64,000 nt of DNA from Clostridium sp. BJN0013. Lineage in GTDB: Bacteria > Bacillota > Clostridia > Clostridiales > Clostridiaceae. The notes below the pieces were generated by a model that was not told the origin of the DNA, searched no databases, and saw only the letters and a program-made list of their open reading frames with translations. The translations under genes were made by a program, and so were the position numbers. The stretch lies in NCBI RefSeq assembly GCF_040939125.1, contig NZ_CP162495.1, positions 1 through 64,000 on the forward strand, given 5' to 3'. How positions within the stretch are numbered: the first letter of the stretch is position 1; every line of letters starts with the position of its first letter. Of this stretch, positions 33,018 to 41,978 are shown piece by piece.

Positions 33018-33962
33018 TTGTACAAGGTATTGACCAAAACTAAAGATATGACAGAAATAGAATGGCTAAAGAGCAGGCAGCAAGGGATTGGAGGCTCTGA
33101 TGCAGGGGCAATCCTTGGAGTGAATAATTATAAAACGCCCTTTGATGTATATATTGATAAAACTCAAGACATAGTTGAACCAAACGAACAAAGTGAAGCT
33201 GCTTATTGGGGTAATATTCTTGAAGATAATGTTGCAAGAGAATTTACCAAAAGGACAGGCAAAAAAGTAAGAAAGAGAAATGCAATTCTTCAAAATATAG
33301 AATATCCATTTATGATAGCCAATGTTGATAGAGAGGTAGTAGGAGAAAATTCAGTGCTTGAATGTAAAACTACGAGTGGATGGAATTCTAAAGAGTGGGT
33401 GGATGAAGAAATACCTGCCAATTATTTAGTTCAGGTAAATCATTATATGGCAGTGGCAGGATATGAAAAAGCGTATATATGTGTACTTATAGGAGGACAA
33501 CGCTATTTATACAAAGAGATAGAAAGAGACGAGGAACTTATACAGATACTTATACAGGCAGAAAAAGACTTTTGGGAAAATCATATCCTTAAAAGGGTAC
33601 CTCCGCCATTGGATGGTTCCAGTGCTGCAGAGAAATATCTAAAGGAAAGATTTAAGGATTCAGCTCAAGGAGTTGCTATAAATTTAAGTTCTGAATACAA
33701 AGATAAAATCAGTGATTATTTTGAACTTAAAAATACAATAAAAACCCTTGATCTGCAGGCAAAAGAAATTGAAAACAACATAAAGTTTGAACTAGGCGAG
33801 GCAGAGATTGGGTATGCTCCTGATTACGAGATTAATTGGAAGAGTGTAACCTCCAATAGGTTTGATAGCAAAAGGTTCAAAACGGAGCACCCTGAGCTAT
33901 TTAAACAGTATTTAAATACTAGCTCATACAGAAAATTTAGTATTAAGGAGGCAGATGCGTAA
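33018..33962 (+). CDS. YqaJ-type phage exonuclease
   Basis: A lambda-exonuclease-like 5'-3' exonuclease of the PD-(D/E)xK superfamily, working with RecT in single-strand annealing. From the TTG at 33018, 314 residues: GIGGSDAGAILG (about 23-34), WGNILEDNVAREF, and the active site D104 with E115-C-K117 in NVDREVVGENSVLECKT. TTG at 33018 is correctly spaced from AGGAGG; the in-frame GTG at 33009 lies inside that RBS. Confidence 0.9.
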   Translation: MYKVLTKTKDMTEIEWLKSRQQGIGGSDAGAILGVNNYKTPFDVYIDKTQDIVEPNEQSEAAYWGNILEDNVAREFTKRTGKKVRKRNAILQNIEYPFMIANVDREVVGENSVLECKTTSGWNSKEWVDEEIPANYLVQVNHYMAVAGYEKAYICVLIGGQRYLYKEIERDEELIQILIQAEKDFWENHILKRVPPPLDGSSAAEKYLKERFKDSAQGVAINLSSEYKDKISDYFELKNTIKTLDLQAKEIENNIKFELGEAEIGYAPDYEINWKSVTSNRFDSKRFKTEHPELFKQYLNTSSYRKFSIKEADA

Positions 33963-34159
33963 TGGGAAATCCAGCATTTAGAACACTTATAAATAGCTTT
34001 AATGCTCAATTGAAGACTATGAATAATGAAGATTTTAAATTATATGATCCAAGCGATTGTGAGTATTTTATAGATTCTATATATTATGACAGTGATAAAG
34101 ATAAAATAATGTGCAAGTTTAAGGAGGATAAAGAACAATGGCAACAACAGAGAGTTTAA
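33962..34159 (+). CDS. Hypothetical protein, 65 aa
   Basis: Not recognised. Acidic, with many aspartates (CEYFIDSIYYDSDKDKIMCK). It lies between yqaJ and recT, overlaps both (1 bp and 22 bp), and is therefore tightly coupled to the recombination pair. Confidence 0.6.
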   Translation: MGNPAFRTLINSFNAQLKTMNNEDFKLYDPSDCEYFIDSIYYDSDKDKIMCKFKEDKEQWQQQRV

Positions 34160-35004
34160 AAAAGCAATTAGTTAAAAATAAAAAGGATAATTCAAATACA
34201 TCTGTAGGGGCAACCGTTAAAGGGATATTAAACAGTCCGGCCATAAAGAAAAGGTTTGAAGAAATTTTGAAACAAAAAGCACCGCAGTACATGAGTTCAA
34301 TAATAAATTTAGTTAATGGAGATACGGACCTTCAGAAATGCCATCCAATGAGCGTTGTAGCAAGTGCTATGGTAGCAGCTACTTTAGATTTACCTGTGGA
34401 TAAGAACCTAGGCTATGCGTGGGTAGTACCATATAAAAATAAAGCACAATTTCAATTGGGTTATAAGGGGTATATACAGTTAGCATTAAGAACCTCACAG
34501 TATAAACACATAAATGCAATAGCTGTGCATGAAGGAGAACTTATAAGTTGGAACCCATTAACCGAAGAATTAGAAATAAATTTTGAAAATAAAGAATCGG
34601 ATGCAGTAATTGGATATGCAGGATATTTTGAATTAAACAATGGATTTAGAAAATCTGTCTATTGGACCAAAGAACAAATTGATAAACACAAAAATAAGTT
34701 TTCTAAAAGTGATTTTGGATGGAAAAACAATTATGATGCTATGGCTATAAAAACAGTTATAAGGAATATGCTGTCGAAGTGGGGAATACTTAGCATAGAA
34801 ATGCAAAGTGCATATATTGCAGATCAAGCTCTAATAAAAGATGGCATTTTAAAGGGTGAGGATATTGAAAGTAATATTGATTATATAGATGACATTGAAG
34901 ATGATATAGAAGCTGAAGATGCAGAGTATACAGAATTTGAAAGAGAAGATAATGAGAAAGATATATACAAAGGCACACCGTTTGAAGAAGGTGTGGAAAG
35001 CTAG
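34138..35004 (+). CDS. recT: RecT single-strand annealing protein
   Basis: A 288-residue RecT family recombinase. Family stretches are CHPMSVVASAMVAATLDLPV, NLGYAWVVPYKNKAQFQLGY and KGYIQLALRTSQYK. The last 45 residues are strongly acidic. It anneals DNA processed by the upstream YqaJ exonuclease, for phage replication and recombination. Confidence 0.95.
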   Translation: MATTESLKKQLVKNKKDNSNTSVGATVKGILNSPAIKKRFEEILKQKAPQYMSSIINLVNGDTDLQKCHPMSVVASAMVAATLDLPVDKNLGYAWVVPYKNKAQFQLGYKGYIQLALRTSQYKHINAIAVHEGELISWNPLTEELEINFENKESDAVIGYAGYFELNNGFRKSVYWTKEQIDKHKNKFSKSDFGWKNNYDAMAIKTVIRNMLSKWGILSIEMQSAYIADQALIKDGILKGEDIESNIDYIDDIEDDIEAEDAEYTEFEREDNEKDIYKGTPFEEGVES

Positions 35005-35107
35005 AATTATTTTAGAGATTACAAAGCAGGACTGCCGGTACCGATCTGGCAGACTGCTTAAAATTCCGATATGTCCAGTAATTTATTTTAGTAGAAAAGG
35101 TGAGATT

Positions 35108-35998
35108 ATGGCAGAGATTAAGTGGATTAAGATAACAACAACAATGTTTGATGATGAAAAAATTAAATTAATAGATGCAATGCCTGAACGTGACACTATA
35201 TTTTACATATGGATGCGTCTTTTAGTGCAGGCCGGCAAGACAAACGCAGGAGGATATATATTCCTTACAGAGGATATACCTTACACTGATGAAATGCTAT
35301 CAACAATCTTCAATAGGCCTCTTAATACTGTTAGGCTTGCCTTGGATACTCTAAAGAATTTTGGAATGATTGAAAGGTCTGAAAATAATGATTTAAAAAT
35401 AACTAATTGGGACAAACACCAAAATGTTGATGAAATGGATAAAATAAGGGAACAAACGAGGAAAAGGGTTGCTAAATGTAGGGCTAAGAAAAAGATAGCT
35501 GAACCTAGTAACGAAGAAAATAAAAATAGTAACGCTACTGTAACGTTACGTAACGGAACAGAAAGAGAGAGAGAAGAAGATCTAGATAAAGATAATAAGA
35601 GAGAGAGAAGAGAGAAAAAAGATCTCTCTCTCGATAATAAAGCATTAGAACTTTGTAAATATTGGGAAGTTCTGAAACCAGGTGAAAATATAACTGCACA
35701 CTTAGCAGCTTTAAAGATATTTATAAACACCTATGGCTATGACTGGTGCAAAGAAGCACTGCAAATTATGGTCAAGAACAAAAATAAATTTATTTTAAGC
35801 TACATGGAGAAGATTTTAAAAAATTGGCTTGTGGAAGGAAAAAGTGAGGAATGTGGAACTTCCAAGAAAGAAAAGAATGCTCCTAAACCGCCATCTTACA
35901 AGGTTGTAAATCAAGGGTGTTGCCCTGTTTGCGGAGGCAAGGGGGTAGTAAGACAAAACAATGAATGGGTGGAATGTCCTAAGTGCAGGGGAGGTTAG
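35108..35998 (+). CDS. Phage replisome organizer protein
   Basis: A 296-residue initiator-like protein with the phage replisome organizer N-terminal domain (WIKITTTMFDDEKIKLIDAM, then YIWMRLLVQAGKTNAGGYI). The middle is charged (ERERE-type repeats), a DnaD-like helical part follows, and the C-terminus is a CxxC-type zinc ribbon (CPVCGGKG...CPKCRGG). It should recruit the adjacent DnaB helicase. ATG at 35108 follows AAAGGTGAG; the frame is open upstream but overlaps recT. Confidence 0.85.
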   Translation: MAEIKWIKITTTMFDDEKIKLIDAMPERDTIFYIWMRLLVQAGKTNAGGYIFLTEDIPYTDEMLSTIFNRPLNTVRLALDTLKNFGMIERSENNDLKITNWDKHQNVDEMDKIREQTRKRVAKCRAKKKIAEPSNEENKNSNATVTLRNGTEREREEDLDKDNKRERREKKDLSLDNKALELCKYWEVLKPGENITAHLAALKIFINTYGYDWCKEALQIMVKNKNKFILSYMEKILKNWLVEGKSEECGTSKKEKNAPKPPSYKVVNQGCCPVCGGKGVVRQNNEWVECPKCRGG

Positions 35999-36001
35999 AA
36001 A

Positions 36002-37345
36002 TTGAATAACGTGACAGCTTTGCCAAACAGTATTGAGGCTGAAAGGGGAGTTATAGGCACCATACTAAACAATAATCAGGCCATGGATATAGCTCTGGAA
36101 TTAATTACGCCTGAAGATTTTTACAGAGAAAATCACAAGGTAATATTTAAAGCTCTAGTGAATTTGCATGAAAAAAATGCAGCTATGGACCTGTTGACAG
36201 TGAGTGAGCAGCTGAAAGACGGATTGAAAGAAATCGGGGGAATTACTTACCTGTCACAGCTTATGGGAGCCTACACTCCAACATCAAGCATAAAAGAATA
36301 TGCCTTGATAGTGAAAGACAAAAGCAATAAAAGAAAAATAATAAAAATAGCCAATGAAATGATGCTGGATGCCTGCAATAACTCCAGTGTGGAGGATATT
36401 TTAAACAAAGCAGAAAGTAAGATTCTGGATATAAACAGCTATAAGGATTCAGAAATAGTCACTGCCAAAACAGTTGCCATGAACGCCTATGAAAAAATAG
36501 AAGAAAATTACAATAAGGGCGGGGGATTGGCAGGTTTAGCAACTGGTATAAAATCCATGGATAACATGACTGGAGGATTGGAACCAGGGGACTACGTGAT
36601 ACTTGCGGCAAGACCTAGCATGGGTAAAAGTGCCATGATGCTTGAAATATCGGAAAACGTGGCAAAACAGGGTAAGTCAGTGTTGGTATTCAGTCTCGAA
36701 ATGACCAAAGAAAAGCTGATGAACAGGCTGTTTTCAAGCTTGACAAAAATACCACTTGAGAGAATAAAGACCGGGGAGTTAACTTCACCTGAGTGGAATA
36801 AGCTTGCAAATGCTGCTAATTTCATATGCCAGCAGAAATTATACTTTGATGATAAAGGCGGCCAAAGCGTAAATGAAATACGCTCTAAGTCCCGAAAAGC
36901 CAAGCTGCAATATGACCTGGATTTAATCGTAATAGACTATATTGGGAAAATACAGGGACAAGGCGAAAACAGGAATCAGGAATTGAGCAGGATATCAGAT
37001 GCGCTTAAGAATTTAGCCAAAGAACTAAAAATACCCATTGTGGTTTTATGCCAGTTATCTCGTGCACCTGAGGCCAGATCGGATCATAGGCCAATGCTTT
37101 CGGATTTAAGAGAATCAGGGTCTATAGAACAGGATGCGGATATAGTTATTATGCTGTACAGGGATGAATACTACAATGCGGAAACTGAGGAAAAGAATAT
37201 CATGGAAGCCATTGTAACTAAGAGCAGGGATGGGAAGACAGGAACTGTTAAATTGTATTGGGATGGTAATACCCAAAGGATTAGAGAACTGGATTATGTC
37301 CATGAGGGAAGTTATAACCCTGAAATATTTGGAAGAGGTGAGTAA
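36002..37345 (+). CDS. dnaB: Replicative DNA helicase DnaB type
   Basis: A 447-residue hexameric helicase. The N-terminal DnaB domain starts ALPNSIEAERGVIGTIL. The RecA-like core has Walker A ARPSMGKSAM (about residue 200), Walker B LIVIDYIGKIQ and LSDLRESGSIEQDADIV. The TTG start is supported by GGGGAGG. It is probably loaded at the phage origin by the upstream organizer. Confidence 0.95.
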   Translation: MNNVTALPNSIEAERGVIGTILNNNQAMDIALELITPEDFYRENHKVIFKALVNLHEKNAAMDLLTVSEQLKDGLKEIGGITYLSQLMGAYTPTSSIKEYALIVKDKSNKRKIIKIANEMMLDACNNSSVEDILNKAESKILDINSYKDSEIVTAKTVAMNAYEKIEENYNKGGGLAGLATGIKSMDNMTGGLEPGDYVILAARPSMGKSAMMLEISENVAKQGKSVLVFSLEMTKEKLMNRLFSSLTKIPLERIKTGELTSPEWNKLANAANFICQQKLYFDDKGGQSVNEIRSKSRKAKLQYDLDLIVIDYIGKIQGQGENRNQELSRISDALKNLAKELKIPIVVLCQLSRAPEARSDHRPMLSDLRESGSIEQDADIVIMLYRDEYYNAETEEKNIMEAIVTKSRDGKTGTVKLYWDGNTQRIRELDYVHEGSYNPEIFGRGE

Positions 37346-37348
37346 TAG

Positions 37349-37516
37349 ATGGTGAATAGGTGGCAGATTTTTAATTACCTGAAGGGTGGAAACAACGAGA
37401 TAAGCGTGAAAGACATAGAAAGGGCTCCAGTAGAAGAACTCAGAGAAGGCTTAATAGAGTTTATATTATACAAGCGTTTGATAACACGTGAGGAAAAAGA
37501 GAGGGCAATAAAATAA
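37349..37516 (+). CDS. Hypothetical protein, 55 aa
   Basis: Not recognised. It contains QIFNYLKGGNNEISVKDIER and a helical C-terminus. It begins 3 bp after the helicase and has an upstream GAAGAGGTG RBS. Confidence 0.55.
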   Translation: MVNRWQIFNYLKGGNNEISVKDIERAPVEELREGLIEFILYKRLITREEKERAIK

Positions 37517-37530
37517 CAAGGAGGAATCAA

Positions 37531-37788
37531 TTGAGTATGAAATCAACAGGAATAGTTAGAAAAGTAGACCAGCTGGGTAGAGTAGTTCTACCGAAGGAGT
37601 TAAGAAAAAAATTGGATATGCCAGAGGGTGTACCGTTGGAAATGGTTGTAAATGGAGATGAAATTATTTTAAAAAAGTATAAGCCTGCTTGTATATTCTG
37701 CGGAGGAACAGAGGATGTTGTGAAGTGGAAAGGGAAAAAGGTGTGCCAGAGGTGCTTGGATAACCTTAAGACAAGTAGATTGAGGTGA
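37531..37788 (+). CDS. AbrB-like transition-state regulator with zinc ribbon
   Basis: 85 residues. The N-terminal AbrB/SpoVT swapped-hairpin domain (STGIVRKVDQLGRVVLPKEL) is followed by a CxxC...CxxC ribbon (ACIFCGGTEDV, KVCQRCLDN). It resembles host AbrB and could compete for host promoters in stationary phase. The TTG at 37531 is 6 nt from AAGGAGG; ATG at 37537 is the alternative. Confidence 0.85.
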   Translation: MSMKSTGIVRKVDQLGRVVLPKELRKKLDMPEGVPLEMVVNGDEIILKKYKPACIFCGGTEDVVKWKGKKVCQRCLDNLKTSRLR

Positions 37789-37793
37789 TAAAA

Positions 37794-38118
37794 ATGGCAG
37801 TTGCATTCGAAAGGAAAAAAGAAACCCTTGACTTCGTAAGAGATAATTGGGAAATTATGCCCAAAAAAGATATGGCGAAGAAATTAGTAATAAGGACAAA
37901 TGCTTTGAATATTTCAGCAAGAATGATGATAACGTAAAAATCAATTAATTAAAAAGGCGTCAAAAAAATTTAAAATTCCAAAATCCTTAGTAGAATCCTA
38001 TTATTGTGAATGGAAAAATAAGTATATGGATTGTAATATAAAAGGATATAATCATAATCCGTGGCACAAGGATAAAAATGTGATGAGAGTTAGACAAAAG
38101 CAGAGGGTGAGGGCGTGA
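37794..38118 (+). pseudogene. Frameshifted small phage gene
   Basis: The first part (47 codons from ATG 37794: MAVAFERKKETLDFVRDNWE...) stops at 37937. A second open stretch in the +1 frame (37933-38118) encodes NQLIKKASKKFKIPKSLVES then YYCEWKNKYMDCNIKGYNHN, which reads like genuine protein. One or two indels around 37925-37940 would join them. The family is not recognised; the N-terminal part looks DNA-binding. Confidence 0.5.
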
Positions 38119-38282
38119 GAAGTAAATTAATAATCATAGAGAATGTCAGACCCATAAAATTTGGTAATCAGATAGGAATGAAGATGGATGAACTGGACAG
38201 AGGAACAATACCAGGAATATCTCAAAAAGAGAGGGCAGAAGGTAGAGAAACCAAAAGTAAAAAGGCAGAAATACAGGAATAA
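38115..38282 (+). CDS. Possible small protein overlapping the DUF1064 gene (55 aa)
   Basis: A GTG at 38115 opens a frame with RSKLIIIENVRPIKFGNQIG then MKMDELDRG, and a charged tail. It overlaps the next gene by 95 bp in another frame. RBS AGAGGGTGAGG. It could be real, or only its first 30 codons may matter. Confidence 0.3.
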   Translation: MRSKLIIIENVRPIKFGNQIGMKMDELDRGTIPGISQKERAEGRETKSKKAEIQE

Positions 38283-38589
38283 GGGTGTATGGCATGATGG
38301 AGTATATTTCAGGAGTCAGCTGGAGATGAAGAGGTACTGCCAGTTAAAACTTTTATTCTATGCTGGGGAAATTGCAGGATTTATATTGCAACCGGAGTTT
38401 ATTATTCAGGAGGGCAAAGAAGAGAAAAGAGCTATAACTTATACTGCTGATTTTCTGGTTTTGAATAATGATGGTACCTACAGTGTTGAAGATACCAAAG
38501 GGTATGAAAGTCAGCAGTGGAGGAGAACGTACAAGCAGTTTAAATTGAGGTATCCAGATATTGATTTGAAAGTATTGAAAGAAGTGTGA
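38188..38589 (+). CDS. DUF1064 family nuclease-like protein
   Basis: A 133-residue DUF1064 protein: FRSQLEMKRYCQLKLLFYAG, FILQPEF, then TYTADFLVLNNDGTYSVEDT-K. The E..D..(E/D)xK arrangement resembles Holliday-junction resolvases and PD-(D/E)xK nucleases. Phages often place it in the replication region. Activity is inferred. Confidence 0.82.
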   Translation: MNWTEEQYQEYLKKRGQKVEKPKVKRQKYRNKGVWHDGVYFRSQLEMKRYCQLKLLFYAGEIAGFILQPEFIIQEGKEEKRAITYTADFLVLNNDGTYSVEDTKGYESQQWRRTYKQFKLRYPDIDLKVLKEV

Positions 38590-38591
38590 GT

Positions 38592-38735
38592 ATGGATAAG
38601 TCCAAGAAAATTCAAATAGATAGACTAGAAAAGAGCTTACAATGCCTAAAAGAAAAGCTATTAACAGATAGGCCAGAACAGTACAAGGCTATGGCTTCTG
38701 GATATATAAGACAAATTGAAGAATTGAGAAGGTGA
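38592..38735 (+). CDS. Hypothetical protein, 47 aa, helical
   Basis: Not recognised. MDKSKKIQIDRLEKSLQCLK begins an all-helical small protein. It starts 2 bp after DUF1064 and overlaps the next frame. Confidence 0.5.
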   Translation: MDKSKKIQIDRLEKSLQCLKEKLLTDRPEQYKAMASGYIRQIEELRR

Positions 38736-38740
38736 ACGTA

Positions 38741-39061
38741 TTGAAACTAAAACTAATGGTACTTAGGAAGCTGATAGACAGTAAAGGTAATAAAATAGAC
38801 AACCGTACAATGACCTGGGAGAATTGGAAAGATAAAGTTTTAGAAGAAGCAGGAGAGTTATGCAGAGCTCTCTCTTCTGGGAATAAGAAAGACATAATGG
38901 AAGAGGTGTTGGATGTTATTCAGGTGGGCATAGGAATTTTAGCGAAGTTGTTTAGAGAGAAAGTTGATATACCCCAAGGGCTTCATAGGCATAATAAAAA
39001 GCTTATAGATAGGGGTTGTGAGGCTTGTGGGGAGATTAGATTTAATGTTAGCAGGAAGTAG
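38741..39061 (+). CDS. MazG-like nucleotide pyrophosphohydrolase-type protein
   Basis: About 106 residues with the helical MazG/dUTPase-like pattern: KVLEEAGELCRALSSGNKKD, then IMEEVLDVIQVGIGILAKLF. The E-E-x-x-D metal-binding residues fit an NTP pyrophosphatase acting on nucleotide pools or alarmones. TTG at 38741 is preferred over GTG 38732, given the position of GAGAAGGTGA. Confidence 0.78.
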   Translation: MKLKLMVLRKLIDSKGNKIDNRTMTWENWKDKVLEEAGELCRALSSGNKKDIMEEVLDVIQVGIGILAKLFREKVDIPQGLHRHNKKLIDRGCEACGEIRFNVSRK

Positions 39062-39070
39062 GTGGGGAAA

Positions 39071-39769
39071 ATGAAATTATTAATTGGAAAAATTAAGAAT
39101 GGTTGCAGTAAAGACTTGCAGGAACTAAGAGGAATTAAGCTAGTGGGATTTACAATAGACGAGGAAGATAAGAAATTACATGGAATCCATCCTATAAATT
39201 TAGGTGATATGGAAAAATTTTATAAGTTTAGTTTTGAAGGGCTTAAAAATGATATATCAGAGGATTATGACTACTGTATATGGTATTTGCTTGGGGAAGA
39301 TTGTGAATTTGTATCCAGTATAAATCTAAATGAATTAGAAGATATAAGAGAATTTACCAAGGAAGATGATGAACTGTATGGAAAGAATCTTGAAGAGTTT
39401 AAGAAAATACACCACTTTTATGATATGGAGCAGCGAATCAAAGATGAAGAAAAAGCTGAAAATAAAGCCAACGAAGAGTTCCTGAAAGAAAAGAAACAGA
39501 AAATTGAGGTGCGTGTTCGTGGTGAGACTGAAACAATAGATGCTGTGATATATAAGGGTTTTGGCATACACAATCCATTGGGCATAGAAGATAGTTCTTT
39601 TAAAACCATAACAATTTTGGAAGGCGATAATAAAGGATTAGCCATGATACTTTATTGCAAAACCTCAAAGTGTGAAACTTTAATTGATGAGATGAGAGAA
39701 TCTATAGGAGATAAGGCTGTTGCAAATGAAGATAGGGTTAAGTTAGCTGAAATAGTGAAGAAATATTAG
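39071..39769 (+). CDS. Hypothetical protein, 232 aa
   Basis: No family recognised. It is acidic, with an N-terminal globular half (KNGCSKDLQELRGIKLVGFT), a highly charged helical centre (about 125-150, KAENKANEEFLKEKKQKIEV) and a C-terminal globular part ending AEIVKKY. ATG at 39071 follows GGTGGGG. Confidence 0.65.
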   Translation: MKLLIGKIKNGCSKDLQELRGIKLVGFTIDEEDKKLHGIHPINLGDMEKFYKFSFEGLKNDISEDYDYCIWYLLGEDCEFVSSINLNELEDIREFTKEDDELYGKNLEEFKKIHHFYDMEQRIKDEEKAENKANEEFLKEKKQKIEVRVRGETETIDAVIYKGFGIHNPLGIEDSSFKTITILEGDNKGLAMILYCKTSKCETLIDEMRESIGDKAVANEDRVKLAEIVKKY

Positions 39770-39948
39770 AAGTTGATACGTACTTCAAATATTATATGAT
39801 GAACCCAAACACTGGGGATTTGAGCATCCCCGGCACAAGGATTTATTATTGGAAAATGAAAATTAAAATGGAGATTAAAATAATACTTTAATAAACAGTA
39901 TGTCCAAAATTAGATTTATTATACAGGGAATTTGAAGAAGGTGAGTAG

Positions 39949-40122
39949 ATGGAACATTTAATAAAATTGGGTTATACGTTTATAGGAGTATGGGCTTTAA
40001 TTAGCATAGTTGGGATAATAGGCTTTTATATAGTTGTTAGGAATTGCAAGAAGGAAAGTGCAAAGAGCTATAAGGAGTTTAAAAAGGAATGGGACAGGCA
40101 TGGGAGGAGGTTAGAAAGATAA
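39949..40122 (+). CDS. Small single-pass membrane protein, 57 aa
   Basis: One clear transmembrane segment, YTFIGVWALISIVGIIGFYI (about residues 9-28), is followed by a basic cytoplasmic tail. RBS GAAGAAGGTGAG. The function is unknown, and the position in the early region argues against a holin. Confidence 0.6.
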   Translation: MEHLIKLGYTFIGVWALISIVGIIGFYIVVRNCKKESAKSYKEFKKEWDRHGRRLER

Positions 40123-40739
40123 TGGAAGTATTGATAGCAGAACGTAAACATATAGATTTAACCAAACACTGTAAAATAAGATATGTAGAGAGAGTGAAAG
40201 GAATAACTGGTGACTTTGCTGTTCAGGAATATATGATAGCCAATGATGAACGAATAATACAGGATGTAAATAAGATATTCACTTATTCCGATTTCCTGAT
40301 AGAGGGTAAGATTGGTGAGGATAAGGTAGTCAGGAGATTTTATGTGAAGGATGATATACTCCTTGTTTTAAGTAAAGACGAGTCTGTGATTGTTACACTT
40401 ATTAAAGTAGACTTTGGGTTCCCTAGGAAAACTAACAGGGGAATTGTTAAGGACCTTCTGGAGGAAATAAATTTACTGAAGGAAGATTTAGAGGAAAGTG
40501 AAAAATCTATAACCGATTATGTGAATGCTAGAAGTTTGGAAAGGGAAAGGTATTTCGATAAAATCCAACTGCTGCAGGAAGAAATTAATTCTCTTAGCTT
40601 AACCATAAAACAAATTGATGTTGATATAGAGAAGAAGAGGGAGAGTACCAAGGTTTCAAAACTTAAAATAAAGGAATATGTGAATATGATTTGCAATTCC
40701 AGGGCTTTTAAGGATGATTTGAAACAGATGGGTAAGTGA
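40122..40739 (+). CDS. Hypothetical protein, 205 aa, coiled-coil C-terminus
   Basis: No family recognised. The N-terminal domain (HCKIRYVERVKGITGDFAVQ, then KVVRRFYVKDDILLVLSKDE) looks like a small alpha/beta fold. Residues 120-185 form a long coiled coil. ATG at 40122 overlaps the previous stop (TAATG) and has GGGAGGAGG upstream. Confidence 0.65.
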   Translation: MEVLIAERKHIDLTKHCKIRYVERVKGITGDFAVQEYMIANDERIIQDVNKIFTYSDFLIEGKIGEDKVVRRFYVKDDILLVLSKDESVIVTLIKVDFGFPRKTNRGIVKDLLEEINLLKEDLEESEKSITDYVNARSLERERYFDKIQLLQEEINSLSLTIKQIDVDIEKKRESTKVSKLKIKEYVNMICNSRAFKDDLKQMGK

Positions 40740-40788
40740 GAGATATAAGGAATAGACATAATTAAATAAGTTCATGGGAGGGAACTGT

Positions 40789-41325
40789 ATGTTGGACAAA
40801 GAAACATTTAAAAGGACAGAAGGTAAGCTGTATGGCTATTTTAGAGATTTAAAAGAAATGGAAGCTTTGGAACTGGAATGCAAAGACCTTCAAGATCAGG
40901 AAGAGAGTATTCAATGGGATATAAAGCACTGTAATGTATATGTTGTTGCAGACAGCCACATGAGCCCTAGTTTTAGTGAAAAGGTACAGACAAGCCCTAC
41001 AGGAGAAAGTACAGCAGAAAAAGGAATTGTTAGAGAAATTGAAAAGCTTGAGGATGAACTTGAGTATGTTGGAAGAAAGCTCCGTAAGAATATGGCCAGA
41101 ATAAGGCAGTTAAAAAGAAATACAGCTCCGTTGAAGAAAGTACTGACAGTCCCTCCACTATCAGAAGAAATCATGCAATTCATTATTTATAAGTACAAGC
41201 TAAACAAGGGCGTCGGGTGGATAGCAACTGAAATGTATGGTGGTGTGAGAAGTACTGCCTACAGGTGGCGAGAGGACATACTGGAGGATATTGTGAAGTG
41301 GGAAAGGGTGTATAAAGTTGGATAG
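40789..41325 (+). CDS. ArpU/sigma-like late transcription regulator
   Basis: 178 residues. A coiled N-terminal part (ELECKDLQDQEESIQWDIKH) leads to a C-terminal sigma region 4-like helix-turn-helix (LNKGVGWIATEMYGGVRSTA, YRWREDILEDI). ArpU/LtrC-like proteins close the early region of many Gram-positive phages and activate late genes. The nearest candidate target is the 11-bp repeat array at 43055. ATG at 40789 follows GGGAGGG. Confidence 0.7.
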   Translation: MLDKETFKRTEGKLYGYFRDLKEMEALELECKDLQDQEESIQWDIKHCNVYVVADSHMSPSFSEKVQTSPTGESTAEKGIVREIEKLEDELEYVGRKLRKNMARIRQLKRNTAPLKKVLTVPPLSEEIMQFIIYKYKLNKGVGWIATEMYGGVRSTAYRWREDILEDIVKWERVYKVG

Positions 41326-41390
41326 ACATAATGTTGACAATATATATTATAATATAATTAGCTTTTTAATCGTGAAAGGAGAATTTTGAT

Positions 41391-41978
41391 ATGTATGATA
41401 GTGACATAAGATCATTTTTGTATAGAGATTTTTCAAAAGAACCAATGTATGTAAATGATACTAGCACTATCGTTGTGCCTGAAATGAGCATATTAAACGG
41501 CTATGTTAGGATAGACATAGCCGTAATCAATGGTTTATTTCATGGATATGAAATAAAAAGTGATATGGATACCTTGCAAAGGTTGCCTAGACAATCAGAA
41601 TATTATAGTAAAGTTTTTGATAGAATGGTATTAGTAACAACCAAGAAATATGTGAATGAAGTAAAGAAAATAATACCCAAATGGTGGGGAATTAAATACT
41701 ATAATGAAAATAAAGAGCTTAAAACTGTTAGAAAAGGACGTATTAATAACAAAGTAGATCCATTTTCAAGACTAACTATTTTATGGAAGGACGAACTTAT
41801 AGAACTAATTGCTAGATATACAGACAAAAAATATAAGAGCAAAACAAAACGTGCTCTTATAGATATGATTTTAAAAGAAGTTCCAAATAATGAAATAATA
41901 GATTATACAAGGACTATAATTAAACTTAGATATAATTGGAGAGCTGTTTCAATATTACAGCTATGTGGTGAGCAGTAG
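41391..41978 (+). CDS. sce7726 family protein, PD-(D/E)xK-like
   Basis: A 195-residue protein of the sce7726 family. A nuclease-like active site is visible: E31, D42 in YVRIDIAVINGLFHGYEIKS, then E54-x-K56, followed by a Q/R-rich helix (LQRLPRQSEYY). The C-terminal half (KDELIELIARYTDKKYKSKT) may bind a partner. It begins after a TTGACA-containing AT-rich gap, so it may have its own promoter, and ends tail to tail with the beta-family gene. Confidence 0.78.
   Translation: MYDSDIRSFLYRDFSKEPMYVNDTSTIVVPEMSILNGYVRIDIAVINGLFHGYEIKSDMDTLQRLPRQSEYYSKVFDRMVLVTTKKYVNEVKKIIPKWWGIKYYNENKELKTVRKGRINNKVDPFSRLTILWKDELIELIARYTDKKYKSKTKRALIDMILKEVPNNEIIDYTRTIIKLRYNWRAVSILQLCGEQ

Noticed and set aside
39795-39893. 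Possible 32-codon gene (MMNPNTGDLSIPG...)
   Set aside because: No clear RBS; it overlaps the hairpin GGGGAT/ATCCCC and no family is recognisable. Might be a remnant.
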